From positions 1-20,680 of IMG/VR virus record IMGVR_UViG_3300020438_000349: DNA of 20,680 nucleotides, one strand, 5' to 3'. Each line of letters opens with the position of its first letter. The stretch's first letter is position 1. Positions 12,059 through 20,680 of the stretch are shown here, in pieces. The notes under the pieces were generated by a model that saw only the letters and a list, made by a program, of their open reading frames with translations, was not told the origin of the DNA and ran no database searches. The stretch comes from a virus. The position numbers and the translations under genes were made by a program.

Positions 12059-15000
12059 ATGGCAGAGAATAGAGTTCAATTTAATAACATTGTTCAGAAT
12101 CAATTACCTCAATATGTAAGGGAGGAATATCCTTTAATTGAGGAATTTTTGAAGCAGTATTATATTGCACAGGAGTTTGATGGTGCTCCTGTTGATTTAA
12201 TTCAGAATATTGACAAATATATCTCACTTGACAAAACAACAAATTTAGTTGAATCTACTGCATTAAGTACAGAACTTCAAGAATATGATAAAACTATTAC
12301 AGTTACTGGTACTGAAGGATTTCCCGATTCTTATGGTCTTTTAAAGATTGGTAATGAGATAATAACATATACAGATAAAACCGAATATTCATTTACTGGT
12401 TGTATCAGAGGATTTTCTGGAATTAGTAATTATATTTCAGAAGATAATCCCGAATCATTAGTATTTGAATCAACAACTGCTGCACTACATTCAAATGGTG
12501 CAGAAATTCATAATTTAAGCAATCTTTTTCTAAAAGAGTTTTTAAAGAAAACAAAACGCCAATTTTTACCACTTTTAGATGAAAGAAAGTTTGATGATCA
12601 ATTAGATCAAAGTACGTTTATAAAACAATCAAAAGATTTCTTTAGTAGTAGAGGAACAGATAGATCTTTTGAGATATTATTCAAATCTCTTTATAATAAA
12701 GAAGTAGAAGTAGTAAAACCAAGAGAATTACTTTTTACACCTTCAAATTCAGATTATAGAGTTACCAATGATTTAATAGTTGAAGCTATTGAAGGGGATC
12801 CAACAAATCTTGAACTTGCAACCTTAATTCAGCAACCATATGGTTTTGGATCTGGAATTGAAAAAGCATATGCACCCATAACTGCAGTTGAGACGATTGT
12901 TGCTAATGATGGTAGTACTTTTTACCAATTAAGCATTGATGCTGGATATAGTAGAGATATTTCTGTTGATGGTGCAACTTATGGTAAGTTTTCAGCAATT
13001 CCAAGAACTAAAAATATAGGACAGATATCTGCAGGATCATCTTTCTTCGATGTTGATTCAACTGTTGGATTTGGAACTAATGGAGAATTATCAGTTACTT
13101 ATAATGACGAAAGTATTGGAATTGTATCATATACTTCAAAATCACTAACTCAATTTTTTGGAGTTACTAATGTAACTGGAAATATTCTAGATGCAACAAG
13201 TATTGGAATTGATACATGTGCATATGGTCAATCAACTCTTGATTCTACAGAAAGAATAAAGGTAAGAGTAAATTCAGTTATTAACAGATTAGAATATCCT
13301 GAAAATGCACATTATTATAATACAGGAGATACTGGTAAAATATCTGCATTAGGTAGAAAGTCTCGTAATTTTAAAACAAACAATTGGTTTTATAACAACT
13401 ATGCCAAGTATAATGTAAAAAGTGTAACTCTACTTGATGCGTCTGACCAAACATGGGATATTCTTTTAAATGTTGATCATTCATTTAAAGTAAGTGATTC
13501 AATTACAATTACTGGGCAAGATGGTGCAGATAAGGTAGGTCAAGTTACTGATATCACTTCATCAAAATCATTAACTATTAAAGGTCAAGGTGGATTAAAC
13601 ACCACAGAAAGTTATACTATTTTCAGAAATATATTAAAAGCAGCGACAGTAAATTTTGTAAAGGCAAGAGAATTTGCATGTAATGTACAAAATGTATATG
13701 AGACTGATGAGAATGTATTAGTAGCATCTTCATCACTACCATCATATACAGTCAATACTAATGATAGAACTATTACATTTAGTGGAACTTTTGTTGGAAC
13801 AGAATTTATAATTACAACAGGATTAGATCATGGATTATATACAGGAGACGCAATACTTTATCAATCTAATAGGGTAACATCAACTACCTTTGATTATTAT
13901 GGAAACCCTATTAACACAACAATACCTGGTGATAAATTATTCAATGAAGGTTTGTATTTTGCATATAGAGTAAACAGTTCAACAATAAAAGTTGCAAAAA
14001 GTAGAACTGATATTTACAATGACAAATTTATCGAAGTTGAGAGTTCAACCACAGTTACTGATAATACTTTACAACCATATGATTTTAGAAGTAAGACTCT
14101 AGAGTCTCAAAAACTTTTAAGAAAGATTTCTGAACCGATTCATGATAGATCAGTAAAACCAGAAACAAAACCAGGATATAACGGAATTCTGTCTAATGGA
14201 GTAGAGATATTAAATTACAAATCAGCTGATCGAGTTCATTATGGTCAAATTAATAAAATTGATGTTCTTGATCCTGGTCTTGATTATGATGTTGTAAGTC
14301 CACCTTCATTACTAATTAAAGATCAAACTGGAACTGGTGCTACTGGTAATGTTGCAGTTAGGGGTGTTTTAACCCAATTAAGAATTTTAGATACTGGATT
14401 TGATTATTTGGATGTACCAAAGGTAACAATATCTGGTGGTAATGGAACTCCTTCTTCAGTTTTAGTAAATATGAAGAATATTGACCATTCGGTAGATTTC
14501 TTTGCTGATGGTTCTTCTGCTCAAGTTGGTTTAGGCACTACAGGAACAATTGGGCAAACTATTGGATTTAGCACTTTCCATAAATTTAAAAATGGTGAAA
14601 GGGTAATATATGATTCAGTCAACCAACTAGGTGTTGGTGGAATGTCAACAAACGCAGAATACTATGTTTCTACATTTGTTGAGGAAGGTAATGCAAAGCA
14701 GAGTTTCACGAAAATAAAATTATACCCAACATCAAGAGATGCATTGGCAGGTATCAATACTGTTGAATTAACATCATTTGGTGTAGGTAAGCAATCTTTA
14801 AGATCTTTTGATCATAAATCTGTAGTTGCTGGTGTCAATGTTGTATCAGGTGGAGTTTATGAAAATAAACAAAGAAAGGTTGCTGCTGCTACTGGAATAA
14901 GCACTTCTAAAAATGAAATTACAATTAAGGATCATGATTATAAAGATGGTGAAGTAATTAAGTATACTGCTGGAGATAAGGGAATTATAGGTCTTACTGA

Positions 15001-18000
15001 TGGATCAGAGTATTATGTTTTAAAGGTTGATGATGATAAGTTTAAATTAGCAAATGTTGGTGTTGGCACTACTAATGGTGTTGATTATTTTTATCAGTCT
15101 GGACAATATGTTGGTTTATCATCCATAGGAACAGGAACACATACATTCAATTATCCAGATATAACAGTTACTGTATCTGGTAATGTTGGAGTTGCTTCTA
15201 CTGGATTGGAAACTTTCCAAGCAAATGTTCAACCAATTATCAGAGGACAGATTACATCTGTCGATTTAGATAATCAAGGTAGTGGATATGGATCTGAAGA
15301 AATTATTAATCACAATAGAAAACCAGAAGTTACTCTTATATCTGGATCACAAGCAGAAATTCTTCCTATTGTGGTTGATGGTAAAATAACAGAAGTTGTT
15401 GTTCTCAATAAAGGTAAGAAATATAGTTCTCCTCCTGATATAAGAATCACTGGTGATGGACAAGGAGCTGCAGTAACTCCAATATTATCTGGTGGTTTAT
15501 TAAATTCTGTAAAAGTAGTTGAATCTGGTTCTGGATACACTCAACAAAATACTTCTGGAATAGTAGTATTTACTGGAAGAGGTGCTGAATTTGATCCACA
15601 ACTTCAAACATGGACAGTTAACCTTGTTAAGAAACTCGAAGCTTTTGTAGAAGAAGATGATGGATTTATAGAAAGAGGAACTAATAGAGGATTTGGATTG
15701 CAATATTCACATTTATACATTCCAAGAAAATTCAGACAATCAGTATATTCTGTAGATCAAGATGGAAATACTGTATGGGGACAAAAAGATTTAACTAGAC
15801 AAGAAGGTCAAGAGCAAATAGCAGAAAAACATTCTCCTATTATTGGTTGGGCATATGATGGATATCCAATTTATGGACCTTATGGGTATATTACGAAAGA
15901 AGGTGGTTTAGTAAGTAAGTTAAAAAGTGGTTATGTAGAAGAAGCAGTTAAGAAAACTAATAGACCATCTGTTGCCATATTCCCACCAGAATTTTTTGTT
16001 GAAGACTTTACTTATAAACTAAAAAATGAAGAAACAATATTAGATCAGAATAACGGAAGATTTTGCGTAACTCCAGAATATCCAAATGGAACTTATGCAT
16101 ATTTTGCAACCATTGATTCAATAGTAGCACAAACTGCTCCATTTAATGGATACTTTGAACCAGTATTCCCATACTTTATCGGAAATACCTTTTATGGTAG
16201 ACCTGATGAATTTAACTTTAGTAAAGAGTCTAATCAAGATGAATTTGATTTAAACAAAACTGAATATTTTAGAAATACCAAACCCTATAACCTAATTGAA
16301 GGTAAAATAAAATATAAGTATCTAACATTACCAAATAATTTAGAACAGACAGTAGATGTTAAAGGAGTTACTGCTGGTAAAATTGAAGAGGTTGGTATAA
16401 TTACTGCTGGTACTGGATATAGAGTAAATGACGAATTAGTATTTGATAATGACGGGACTGGTGGTTTTGGTGTTGCAGCAAGAGTATCAAAAATAAAAGG
16501 AGTATCTGTTGACTCTATAAGTGTTGCTACTAGTTCTATTACTAATGTTGAGATATATCCAACAGGAAAAAATAAGTATACTCTCTACACAACTAATCCC
16601 CACAATTACAATAATCTTGATGTATTATCAATTACTGGATTATCAACATCAACTACTGGTCTTGAAGGTGCTTATGTTGCTGGTGTTACAACCACTACAT
16701 ATGTGTTTGCTGGAGTAGGAACCACTGGTGGTGGTGGTATAGGAACCGCAGGAGCAAGTGGAATAGTAACTCATTTTAATATTGCTGGTAGAGATCTTGG
16801 TTTTGATCAGATTAGAGAGAATGATATTGTTGGTATTGGAACTGAAGAAGTAAGAGTAATAGAGGTTCTTAAGAATGCTTCTGCACTTAGAGTTATAAGA
16901 GGAACAAATGGTATAAGTGCTGCTCATACTGCAGGTGCAGTTATGACAGTTAATCAAAGACAAATAAAGATAGATTCTGGATTTAAGACGGATTATCAGT
17001 CCAAAGTAAATACGCAATATTACTTCAACCCAGAACAAGCTGTTGGACTTGGATCTACTGCTGGTGTTGGTATTGGAACTACTATATTCTTTACTGGAAT
17101 CACATCAACCAATCTTGGAATATCTTCAATTTACATTCCAACTCAAGCAGTTTATCTTCCAAATCATAATTTAGCAACAGGAGATAAAGTAACATATTCT
17201 CCAGGCACTGGTGGTCAGGGAATTCATTATTCTGAATCGGGACATACAACAATAGGATCAACTTCAGGAGTTACGAAAGCAACTGATGGGCAAGAATTCT
17301 TTGTTGCAAGATTTAGTGATACTTTAGTTGGTTTAGCAACTGTACGAGTTGGATTAGGTACAACTGGAATTTACATTGGTCTTGAAACTGGATCAATTGG
17401 TGGTAGAAACCAAACTCCAGTATTCTTCAGAACTATTGGTGCTGGTAACAGTCATAGTATTAAAACTAACTATGTTCCAATAACAGGTGAGATTGTTAGA
17501 AATCTTGTAACTGTTGATACTGGAATATCTACTCATGGATTACATGTTGGGCATCACGTAGATGTTTCTGTAAATGCTGGAGCATCTACATCGTTTGTTT
17601 TCAATTATGATGACTATCATAGAAAACTTATCGTAAATCCAAGAGAATTTACTGGTGGTGATGTAACTACAACAACAGATTCAATCACAGTTAAGGATCA
17701 TCATCTTGAAACTGGTCAAAAAATTATTCATACTTCTGGTGGACCTGCTGCAGGACTAGTTGATAATAAGGTTTACTATGCAGTTAAGGTTGATAAAGAT
17801 ACCATTAAGTTATCAGATACTTATTACAATTCTACTCAAGGAATTCCAGAAACCGTTGGAATAGGAACTACAGGGATTGGTGGTACCATTAAACCAATTA
17901 ACCCTCCCCTAGAGGTCTACAGAGACGCTACAGTAACGTTTACACTTGCTGATGGATCATTAGGTTATGAAGTACAAGGAACTTCATATCCAGCATTCCA

Positions 18001-20680
18001 ATTGAATTTTTATAAAGATAGTGGATTCTGCTATCAATACGATAAAAATGCTCTTGAGAAGAATTTTAATGTTCAAAGAACTGGAACTATTGGTGTTGAT
18101 GGGACAGCAAAAGTTACTTTGACAGTTAATGAAGATAGTCCAAAACTTTTATATTATAAGTTAGATCCTGTTGAGGTAAGTAACTTACCAACTATAAAAT
18201 CAGAAATAAACATTGATGATGAAGTTGATTATAACAATCAATTTGCAACTAAAACAAGTTTATATAATGGAACATATAGAGTTTCTTCTGGAACAGGAAA
18301 TACTCAATTCTCATACAGTGTAAACAGAATTCCAGAGAAAACTTCTTATCTATCTACAGATAATGCATTCATAACATATGAAACTGATTGCACTCATACT
18401 ACTGGACCGATTGCACAGATTGAAATAAAGGATGGTGGTAAAAATTACTACAATCTTCCAGGAATTACTACTGTTACTACTGGTGTTGGTAAAAATGCAA
18501 TTTTAGAACCATCTAGTACATCTATTGGTAAGATTAAAACAAATAAAATTAATAAAATTGGTTTTGATCTCTCTATAGACAAAACAGTTAGACCATCAGT
18601 TTCTCTACCAAATCTAATAGATATTGAATCATTTGCTTCTTTTGATTCTATTGGAATTTCTTCTCAAGGTAGAGGTTATTCAGCTGCTCCACATATTGTA
18701 GTATTGGATGGAAAAGATAAGACTGTAATTAATGATGTAGATCTCAAATACTCATTAGGTGATACTTCAGTAAAAATATTGAAGAATACCTATGGAATGA
18801 ATAATATATCTCCAAGACTAGTCCCTACTGCAAATACAAATGGTGTGGGAATTAGTACTGTTGGATTTAACACAACTACTAAATTTGCAACTGTAACATT
18901 AGATGTTGGATTTAGTACAGCAAACACATTCCCATTCGTTGTTGGTGATAAAGTACTAATTGAAGGTGTAAGTGTTGGTGTTGGATCAACAGGTAAAGGA
19001 TTTAATTCATCTGCATATAATTACAAACTATTCACTATAACATCAACAGATCCAAATATTGGTGGAGTTGGTGCTACTGTATCATACAGTCTTGATGGTG
19101 ATTATAAAGAAGGTGAGGTTATTGGATTCTATGATGATCAAAACTCTGGTGGTAGAATAATTGCTGAAAAGGCATTCCCAATTTATACTCCAAAACTTAA
19201 GTTTAATAACTATGCAATTGGTGAAACAGTAGAATCAGATACTAGTTCAGGTTCTGTTGAATATTGGGATAGGCAAAATGGAGTTTTAAAAGTTTCTACA
19301 ACTGACAATTTTGTTGTTAATGAAAGAATAAAAGGATTATCATCAAATACTGAAGGAATTGCTTCTTCCATAACAACGTATGATTCATCTTTTGAATTAA
19401 GTCCAATAACAAGAGTTGTTAAAGGATCTACAACCGTATCAGGTTTCTTGAATGAAGGAATTCAAAGAATACAAGATAGTCTTTATTATCAGAACTTCTC
19501 ATATGCTTTAAAGTCTGAAGTTGATTATGATACATGGGATGATGCAGTAGGTTCTACTAATCATACTGCTGGATTTAAGAAATTTGGTGATTATCAGTTA
19601 GTTACTCCTGCTGGTGATGATTCTAGTCCAAGTGGAATGATAGTTGGTGTATCATCCAATGCTATTGAAATTACTAACGAATTAGTTGGGTTTGGAGATT
19701 TAAATTGTGTTCATGATTTTGATAATGTAAAAGAAAATGTTTTAAACCTTGGTGGTGGTATTTCTTCCGATGAAATAATATTTACCAGTAGAATATTGAC
19801 TGATTATTTTGAGTCTTCAGGAAATAGAGTTCTGTTAATAGATGATATGAGTGGACTATTTAATAGTAATCCACGACCAACTGTTTTTTCTATTATTGAT
19901 ACCTTCCCTGCTGCAGAGCATAGGGCAATGAAATATTTCATGTTCTATAGAGATAGAAGATTTGTTTCAGAAAGAGAGATGATGGTTGTCACTCTTACTC
20001 ATGATGATCAATATGCATATATGAATCAATATGGCGGTATTGATACTAAACAACCTCTTGGAAGATTTGATTTCTCAATTGCTGGTTTAGATGGTCAATT
20101 ACAATTCTTCCCCTTTGATTTTACTGTAAATGATTTTGATATTGGATTTATTGCTTACACATTAGATGATAATATTCTAGGTATAGGTACAACCAATCTA
20201 GGTGGTGTTGTTGATATTGATACAAGTAGTTGTTCTACTTACGATTCTAGTGGTGGCACAGGTATTACTACAACATTAGTTTCTGTTGCACACACATACA
20301 GATCAATGAAACTTTTAGTATCATTGTCTGATGCAAATAATGAGCACCAATTTAATGAACTTAACCTTGTTCATGACAATAGTGATGTATATGGTGTTGA
20401 TTATGGCGAATTAACTTCTACAATACCAATCACTGCTGGTCCAGGATTTGGAACATATTATGCTCGTCTTGATGGCACAAATATGAAGGTTGACTTCATA
20501 CCCAAGAATAGTGGTATAGGAGTAACAATCAATACAATTCAGGTAGGAATACATAGCAACCATGCACAAGGTATTGGAACAGCATCCCTAAAACATGCTC
20601 TTTTAGAAGCAAGAACTACAAATATTGCATCTTCTGGTAGTCCAGGTATTACAACTATTGGTCAATATAGTTCTTCCTTT
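12059..20680 (+). CDS. Giant virion structural protein with YHYH-type domain, incomplete
   Basis: The frame opens at ATG 12059 and is still open at the window end, giving at least 2,874 codons. The N-terminus (VQFNNIVQNQLPQYVREEYP, then EEFLKQYY) looks like the large tail or baseplate protein that follows gp6 in cyanophages, where T4 has gp7. Several GxGY or GxxY beta motifs recur (near residues 775, 1072, 1158, 1452 and 2200), each in a V-x-GSGY-x-P pattern ending in a GG turn, as in beta-rich fibre or spike proteins. Residues about 1258-1277 (HSPIIGWAYDGYPIYGPYGY) and NGTYAYF at 1343-1349 form a YHYH-type domain with the namesake motif changed to YAYF. Gly/Thr/Val-rich repeats fill the rest. 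It probably builds the outer baseplate or tail fibre attachment; this is inferred from position and composition. No signal peptide is seen. Confidence 0.88.
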   Translation, partial: MAENRVQFNNIVQNQLPQYVREEYPLIEEFLKQYYIAQEFDGAPVDLIQNIDKYISLDKTTNLVESTALSTELQEYDKTITVTGTEGFPDSYGLLKIGNEIITYTDKTEYSFTGCIRGFSGISNYISEDNPESLVFESTTAALHSNGAEIHNLSNLFLKEFLKKTKRQFLPLLDERKFDDQLDQSTFIKQSKDFFSSRGTDRSFEILFKSLYNKEVEVVKPRELLFTPSNSDYRVTNDLIVEAIEGDPTNLELATLIQQPYGFGSGIEKAYAPITAVETIVANDGSTFYQLSIDAGYSRDISVDGATYGKFSAIPRTKNIGQISAGSSFFDVDSTVGFGTNGELSVTYNDESIGIVSYTSKSLTQFFGVTNVTGNILDATSIGIDTCAYGQSTLDSTERIKVRVNSVINRLEYPENAHYYNTGDTGKISALGRKSRNFKTNNWFYNNYAKYNVKSVTLLDASDQTWDILLNVDHSFKVSDSITITGQDGADKVGQVTDITSSKSLTIKGQGGLNTTESYTIFRNILKAATVNFVKAREFACNVQNVYETDENVLVASSSLPSYTVNTNDRTITFSGTFVGTEFIITTGLDHGLYTGDAILYQSNRVTSTTFDYYGNPINTTIPGDKLFNEGLYFAYRVNSSTIKVAKSRTDIYNDKFIEVESSTTVTDNTLQPYDFRSKTLESQKLLRKISEPIHDRSVKPETKPGYNGILSNGVEILNYKSADRVHYGQINKIDVLDPGLDYDVVSPPSLLIKDQTGTGATGNVAVRGVLTQLRILDTGFDYLDVPKVTISGGNGTPSSVLVNMKNIDHSVDFFADGSSAQVGLGTTGTIGQTIGFSTFHKFKNGERVIYDSVNQLGVGGMSTNAEYYVSTFVEEGNAKQSFTKIKLYPTSRDALAGINTVELTSFGVGKQSLRSFDHKSVVAGVNVVSGGVYENKQRKVAAATGISTSKNEITIKDHDYKDGEVIKYTAGDKGIIGLTDGSEYYVLKVDDDKFKLANVGVGTTNGVDYFYQSGQYVGLSSIGTGTHTFNYPDITVTVSGNVGVASTGLETFQANVQPIIRGQITSVDLDNQGSGYGSEEIINHNRKPEVTLISGSQAEILPIVVDGKITEVVVLNKGKKYSSPPDIRITGDGQGAAVTPILSGGLLNSVKVVESGSGYTQQNTSGIVVFTGRGAEFDPQLQTWTVNLVKKLEAFVEEDDGFIERGTNRGFGLQYSHLYIPRKFRQSVYSVDQDGNTVWGQKDLTRQEGQEQIAEKHSPIIGWAYDGYPIYGPYGYITKEGGLVSKLKSGYVEEAVKKTNRPSVAIFPPEFFVEDFTYKLKNEETILDQNNGRFCVTPEYPNGTYAYFATIDSIVAQTAPFNGYFEPVFPYFIGNTFYGRPDEFNFSKESNQDEFDLNKTEYFRNTKPYNLIEGKIKYKYLTLPNNLEQTVDVKGVTAGKIEEVGIITAGTGYRVNDELVFDNDGTGGFGVAARVSKIKGVSVDSISVATSSITNVEIYPTGKNKYTLYTTNPHNYNNLDVLSITGLSTSTTGLEGAYVAGVTTTTYVFAGVGTTGGGGIGTAGASGIVTHFNIAGRDLGFDQIRENDIVGIGTEEVRVIEVLKNASALRVIRGTNGISAAHTAGAVMTVNQRQIKIDSGFKTDYQSKVNTQYYFNPEQAVGLGSTAGVGIGTTIFFTGITSTNLGISSIYIPTQAVYLPNHNLATGDKVTYSPGTGGQGIHYSESGHTTIGSTSGVTKATDGQEFFVARFSDTLVGLATVRVGLGTTGIYIGLETGSIGGRNQTPVFFRTIGAGNSHSIKTNYVPITGEIVRNLVTVDTGISTHGLHVGHHVDVSVNAGASTSFVFNYDDYHRKLIVNPREFTGGDVTTTTDSITVKDHHLETGQKIIHTSGGPAAGLVDNKVYYAVKVDKDTIKLSDTYYNSTQGIPETVGIGTTGIGGTIKPINPPLEVYRDATVTFTLADGSLGYEVQGTSYPAFQLNFYKDSGFCYQYDKNALEKNFNVQRTGTIGVDGTAKVTLTVNEDSPKLLYYKLDPVEVSNLPTIKSEINIDDEVDYNNQFATKTSLYNGTYRVSSGTGNTQFSYSVNRIPEKTSYLSTDNAFITYETDCTHTTGPIAQIEIKDGGKNYYNLPGITTVTTGVGKNAILEPSSTSIGKIKTNKINKIGFDLSIDKTVRPSVSLPNLIDIESFASFDSIGISSQGRGYSAAPHIVVLDGKDKTVINDVDLKYSLGDTSVKILKNTYGMNNISPRLVPTANTNGVGISTVGFNTTTKFATVTLDVGFSTANTFPFVVGDKVLIEGVSVGVGSTGKGFNSSAYNYKLFTITSTDPNIGGVGATVSYSLDGDYKEGEVIGFYDDQNSGGRIIAEKAFPIYTPKLKFNNYAIGETVESDTSSGSVEYWDRQNGVLKVSTTDNFVVNERIKGLSSNTEGIASSITTYDSSFELSPITRVVKGSTTVSGFLNEGIQRIQDSLYYQNFSYALKSEVDYDTWDDAVGSTNHTAGFKKFGDYQLVTPAGDDSSPSGMIVGVSSNAIEITNELVGFGDLNCVHDFDNVKENVLNLGGGISSDEIIFTSRILTDYFESSGNRVLLIDDMSGLFNSNPRPTVFSIIDTFPAAEHRAMKYFMFYRDRRFVSEREMMVVTLTHDDQYAYMNQYGGIDTKQPLGRFDFSIAGLDGQLQFFPFDFTVNDFDIGFIAYTLDDNILGIGTTNLGGVVDIDTSSCSTYDSSGGTGITTTLVSVAHTYRSMKLLVSLSDANNEHQFNELNLVHDNSDVYGVDYGELTSTIPITAGPGFGTYYARLDGTNMKVDFIPKNSGIGVTINTIQVGIHSNHAQGIGTASLKHALLEARTTNIASSGSPGITTIGQYSSSF

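Noticed and set aside
16521-17038. Frames of 65 and 129 residues inside the giant structural gene.
   Set aside because: Low-complexity shadows of a continuous long coding frame.

Overview
The window reads as part of a T4-like myovirus of marine cyanobacteria (a Prochlorococcus or Synechococcus cyanomyovirus). Four things point there. The window holds T4-type baseplate genes in the order gp25 then gp6. It carries many short, tightly packed, same-strand genes of the kind filling cyanophage accessory regions. The DNA is AT-rich. It also has a cluster of TTTTCCACA boxes, the form I recall for the cyanobacterial DnaA box. Every supported gene is on the + strand. I see no tRNA, CRISPR array or insertion sequence.

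Region 1 (1-6267) is an accessory block. It starts with a beta-class DNA methyltransferase, a Lys/Ala-rich basic protein and a protein with the KxDG signature of ATP-dependent ligases. About a dozen small proteins follow, mostly of unknown function, including one zinc-ribbon protein. Genes are separated by a few bases, overlap at ATGA or TAATG, or are closed by hairpin/T-run terminators. A short element (core GGGGGACG, then TAAAG, then a matching 3' arm) occurs six times from 883 to 6936, always in + orientation at gene junctions. It folds as a hairpin with changes on both arms and is usually followed by a second, unrelated hairpin. I do not recognise this element, and it is the most interesting feature here.

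Region 2 (6268-7371) is regulatory and early-like. A 460-base gap contains six DnaA-box-like 9-mers, two of them forming a perfect inverted repeat, and is a candidate replication origin or host-DnaA-responsive site. Next come two near-identical sigma70-type promoters with consensus -35 and -10 boxes and a 17-base spacer, each feeding very small genes. One of these, 41 codons long, has an unusual GC-richer codon choice and a hydrophobic N-terminal half.

Region 3 (7372-9253) holds an HNH homing-type endonuclease, a small conserved-looking gene, a glycosyltransferase-like protein with its own perfect sigma70-type promoter, and a 59-residue protein. A strong terminator closes it at 9292-9335.

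Region 4 (9362-20680) is the late structural region. It has a small gene, tandem late-promoter-like motifs, gp25, gp6 with an unusual Ser/Thr/Pro tail, and one very large gene still open at the window end (at least 2,874 codons). That protein carries a YHYH-type domain and repeated GxGY beta motifs. These genes would build the baseplate and tail of the virion. The early and accessory genes would act on DNA, RNA or the host before that.
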